Positions 62,626 through 64,000 of a stretch of DNA of 64,000 nt are shown here, piece by piece. A program made the position numbers and the translations under genes. Every line of letters starts with the position of its first letter. Position 1 is the stretch's first letter. The notes below the pieces were generated by a model. It was given only the letters and a program-made list of their open reading frames with translations. It was not told the origin of the DNA and made no database searches. Source of the DNA: Corynebacterium tuberculostearicum (GTDB taxonomy: Bacteria > Actinomycetota > Actinomycetes > Mycobacteriales > Mycobacteriaceae); the NCBI RefSeq assembly GCF_016894265.1, contig NZ_CP069791.1, positions 1,364,001 through 1,428,000 of the forward strand. The letters are read 5' to 3'.

Positions 62626-63348
62626 TTAGCGCTTGACGATGAGCGTGAGCTCACTCGACCCAGGCCCCGGCTCCTCAACTGTCATACCCGCGGCGCGCGC
62701 AATGGCGGCAACGTCGGCGGCGCAATAGGCGTCAGCAGGCGAGAGCGCTAACTCGCGGGCTAAAAGGCCCTTGTAGTGCTTATTGAAGTGGCTGACCACC
62801 TTGCGCGATCCATCGTCCTGCACGCTTTCCACCCGTACCGTTACCGCATCCTTTACGCGGCCGAGCTGCTGGTAGGTGCCCGAGCGCAGATCCACAATAA
62901 GCTCGTCTACCCCCTCGAGCGCCTGCGTAATCTGCTTGCCCCAGCGCGACTTCATGGTGCGGCCGCCAAGCTTCGAGCCTGCCGAAAGCCGGTAATGCGG
63001 AATGGGGTCGCTGGCGCGGAGGACGCCAAAGAGGGCGTCGCCAATAGCAAGGCGCTCCCATGTGGGCAGGGAAGGGGCATCCAAGGCATCAAAAAGCACG
63101 CCGGTATAGCGCAACACGGCCGGCATGGTGGGGGTGGTGAAAAGCCCCTGGTTGGATTCGGCCTCACCGCGTAGCTTTTCGGAAAGCTTGAGTACCTCCA
63201 TGGCCTCGTCTACCGGAAGAGACTGCAGTTCAGCGGCAATTTCTTGTCGGGTGGCATGCAATTGCGGAAAGGACAGCTGGCTGAAGTCAAGGGGCTGTCC
63301 CGTACCGCCATGAGCTTTAGTTTCTGAAGGAGGGAGGATAATGAGCAT
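62626..63348 (-). CDS. yaaA: Peroxide stress protein YaaA
   Basis: A 240-aa YaaA/DUF328 protein; the E. coli homologue limits Fenton damage by lowering free iron and binds DNA. The start MLIILPPSETKAHGG and later GDALFGVLRASDPIPHYRLS match the family. The ATG at 63348 is preferred; the frame is open further but crosses the proS start. TACCCT at 63355-63360 is six bases before it, so the mRNA is probably leaderless. It diverges from proS with only 31 bases between start codons. Confidence 0.88.
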   Translation of the reverse strand: MLIILPPSETKAHGGTGQPLDFSQLSFPQLHATRQEIAAELQSLPVDEAMEVLKLSEKLRGEAESNQGLFTTPTMPAVLRYTGVLFDALDAPSLPTWERLAIGDALFGVLRASDPIPHYRLSAGSKLGGRTMKSRWGKQITQALEGVDELIVDLRSGTYQQLGRVKDAVTVRVESVQDDGSRKVVSHFNKHYKGLLARELALSPADAYCAADVAAIARAAGMTVEEPGPGSSELTLIVKR

Positions 63349-63379
63349 ATATACAGGGTAGCGGGGTATATTTTTGTGC
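63349..63379. promoter_or_regulatory. Very compact divergent promoter between yaaA and proS
   Basis: 31 bases hold two -10 boxes: TACCCT for yaaA (63355-63360, minus) and TATATT for proS (63367-63372, plus), six and seven bases from their start codons. The -35 region of each gene must lie inside the other's coding sequence. Confidence 0.6.
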
Positions 63380-64000
63380 ATGATTACCCGCCTTTCTGAA
63401 CTATTTCTCCGTACCCTCCGTGAGGACCCCGCCGATGCCGAGGTCCCTAGCCACAAGCTGCTCGTACGCGCCGGTTATGTACGCCGCGTCGCGCCGGGCG
63501 TTTATACCTGGCTGCCGTTAGGGCTGCGCACCCTGCGCAAGATTGAAGATGTAGTCCGTCAGGAAATGGACGCCATTGGCGGCCAGGAAATGCTCTTTCC
63601 GGCCCTGCTGCCGCGCGAGCCTTATGAAAAGACCAACCGCTGGGTGGAATACGGCGATAACCTCTTCCGCCTGAAGGACCGCAAGAACGCAGATATGCTG
63701 CTTGGACCTACCCACGAGGAAATGTTTGCTAGCGCGGTCAAGGATATGTATTCCTCTTATAAGGATTTCCCGGTCACGCTGTATCAGATTCAGACCAAGT
63801 ACCGCGATGAGGAGCGCCCTCGCGCTGGTGTGCTGCGTGGCCGCGAATTCACGATGAAGGATTCCTACTCCTTCGACATGACCGATGAGGGCTTGGACGA
63901 GTCCTACGGCCGCCACCGCAAGGCGTATCAGAATATCTTCAACCGCCTAGAGATCGATTACGCCATCTGTAAGGCCACCTCTGGTGCCATGGGAGGCTCC
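63380..64000 (+). CDS. proS: Prolyl-tRNA synthetase, 3'-truncated by window
   Basis: Class II aminoacyl-tRNA synthetase charging tRNA-Pro. Visible parts: [17 protein letters not shown], the motif 1 region [17 protein letters not shown], the TNRWVEYG block, [10 protein letters not shown] and motif 2 [20 protein letters not shown]. The frame is open to the last base (207 codons); the C-terminal part lies outside. It is bacterial-type. Start ATG 63380 has a TATATT box seven bases upstream. Confidence 0.95.
   Translation, partial: MITRLSELFLRTLREDPADAEVPSHKLLVRAGYVRRVAPGVYTWLPLGLRTLRKIEDVVRQEMDAIGGQEMLFPALLPREPYEKTNRWVEYGDNLFRLKDRKNADMLLGPTHEEMFASAVKDMYSSYKDFPVTLYQIQTKYRDEERPRAGVLRGREFTMKDSYSFDMTDEGLDESYGRHRKAYQNIFNRLEIDYAICKATSGAMGGS

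Overview
The window is a contiguous piece of a high-GC actinobacterial chromosome, almost certainly a Corynebacterium. Evidence: mycothione reductase instead of glutathione reductase; a linked glnK-glnD-ffh cluster; the order rplS-lepB-rnhB-DUF2469-YraN-comM-dprA-xerC, then rpsB-tsf-pyrH-frr-cdsA; dxr-rseP-ispG; malate:quinone oxidoreductase; and small proteins of actinobacterial type (DUF2469, DUF2631, DUF4921). Many genes have a -10 hexamer 6-8 bases before the start codon, the arrangement expected for leaderless mRNAs in this genus. I did not run any search; family calls rest on motifs and synteny.

Layout. 1-5.8 kb: an mrp/mnh Na+/H+ antiporter operon (A fused to B, then C-G), cut by the left window edge. 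5.9-10.2 kb: glnK and glnD (nitrogen signalling) and ffh (SRP), with no amtB next to glnK. 10.3-12.6 kb: an opposing envelope acyltransferase with an SGNH domain. 12.9-18.0 kb: rpsP, an intact IS256-group element inserted exactly at the rpsP terminator, a cupin/TetR pair on the minus strand, then rimM-trmD. 18.2-23.6 kb: a membrane-anchored Ser-rich protein, Tex, and a YhgE/Pip membrane protein. 23.7-25.3 kb: an IS110 element whose long structured leader probably encodes a bridge RNA. 25.4-32.7 kb: rplS, two tandem signal peptidases I, rnhB and the comM-dprA-xerC DNA-processing group. 32.7-42.3 kb: an M23-like protein, translation and lipid genes (rpsB, tsf, pyrH, frr, cdsA), rlmN and an ABC exporter pair. 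42.5-49.7 kb: the MEP isoprenoid genes dxr and ispG around a site-2 protease, a PBP lipoprotein and map. 49.9-57.5 kb: two related small secreted proteins with a likely GlxR-controlled long leader, mycothione reductase with an alpha/beta hydrolase, mqo, SelO and PhzF. 57.6-64 kb: a two-component system with its ABC transporter, DUF4921, then divergent yaaA and proS (cut by the right edge).

Working together, the genes are mostly core functions: ribosome and translation factors, SRP/signal peptidase secretion, isoprenoid and phospholipid synthesis, peptidoglycan work, ion homeostasis and redox control. The accessory parts are the two insertion sequences, the paired secreted proteins and the TCS-ABC module. 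The least explained signals are (a) a 13-base word, GCTTGCCGACGCC, repeated eight times (one copy 12 of 13) in genes and beside terminators, resembling an uptake-type or other genome-wide signal sequence; (b) the IS110 leader RNA; (c) the secreted pair with a 0.26 kb leader; (d) a perfect 16-bp palindrome before ffh; and (e) hairpins that carry DnaA boxes.
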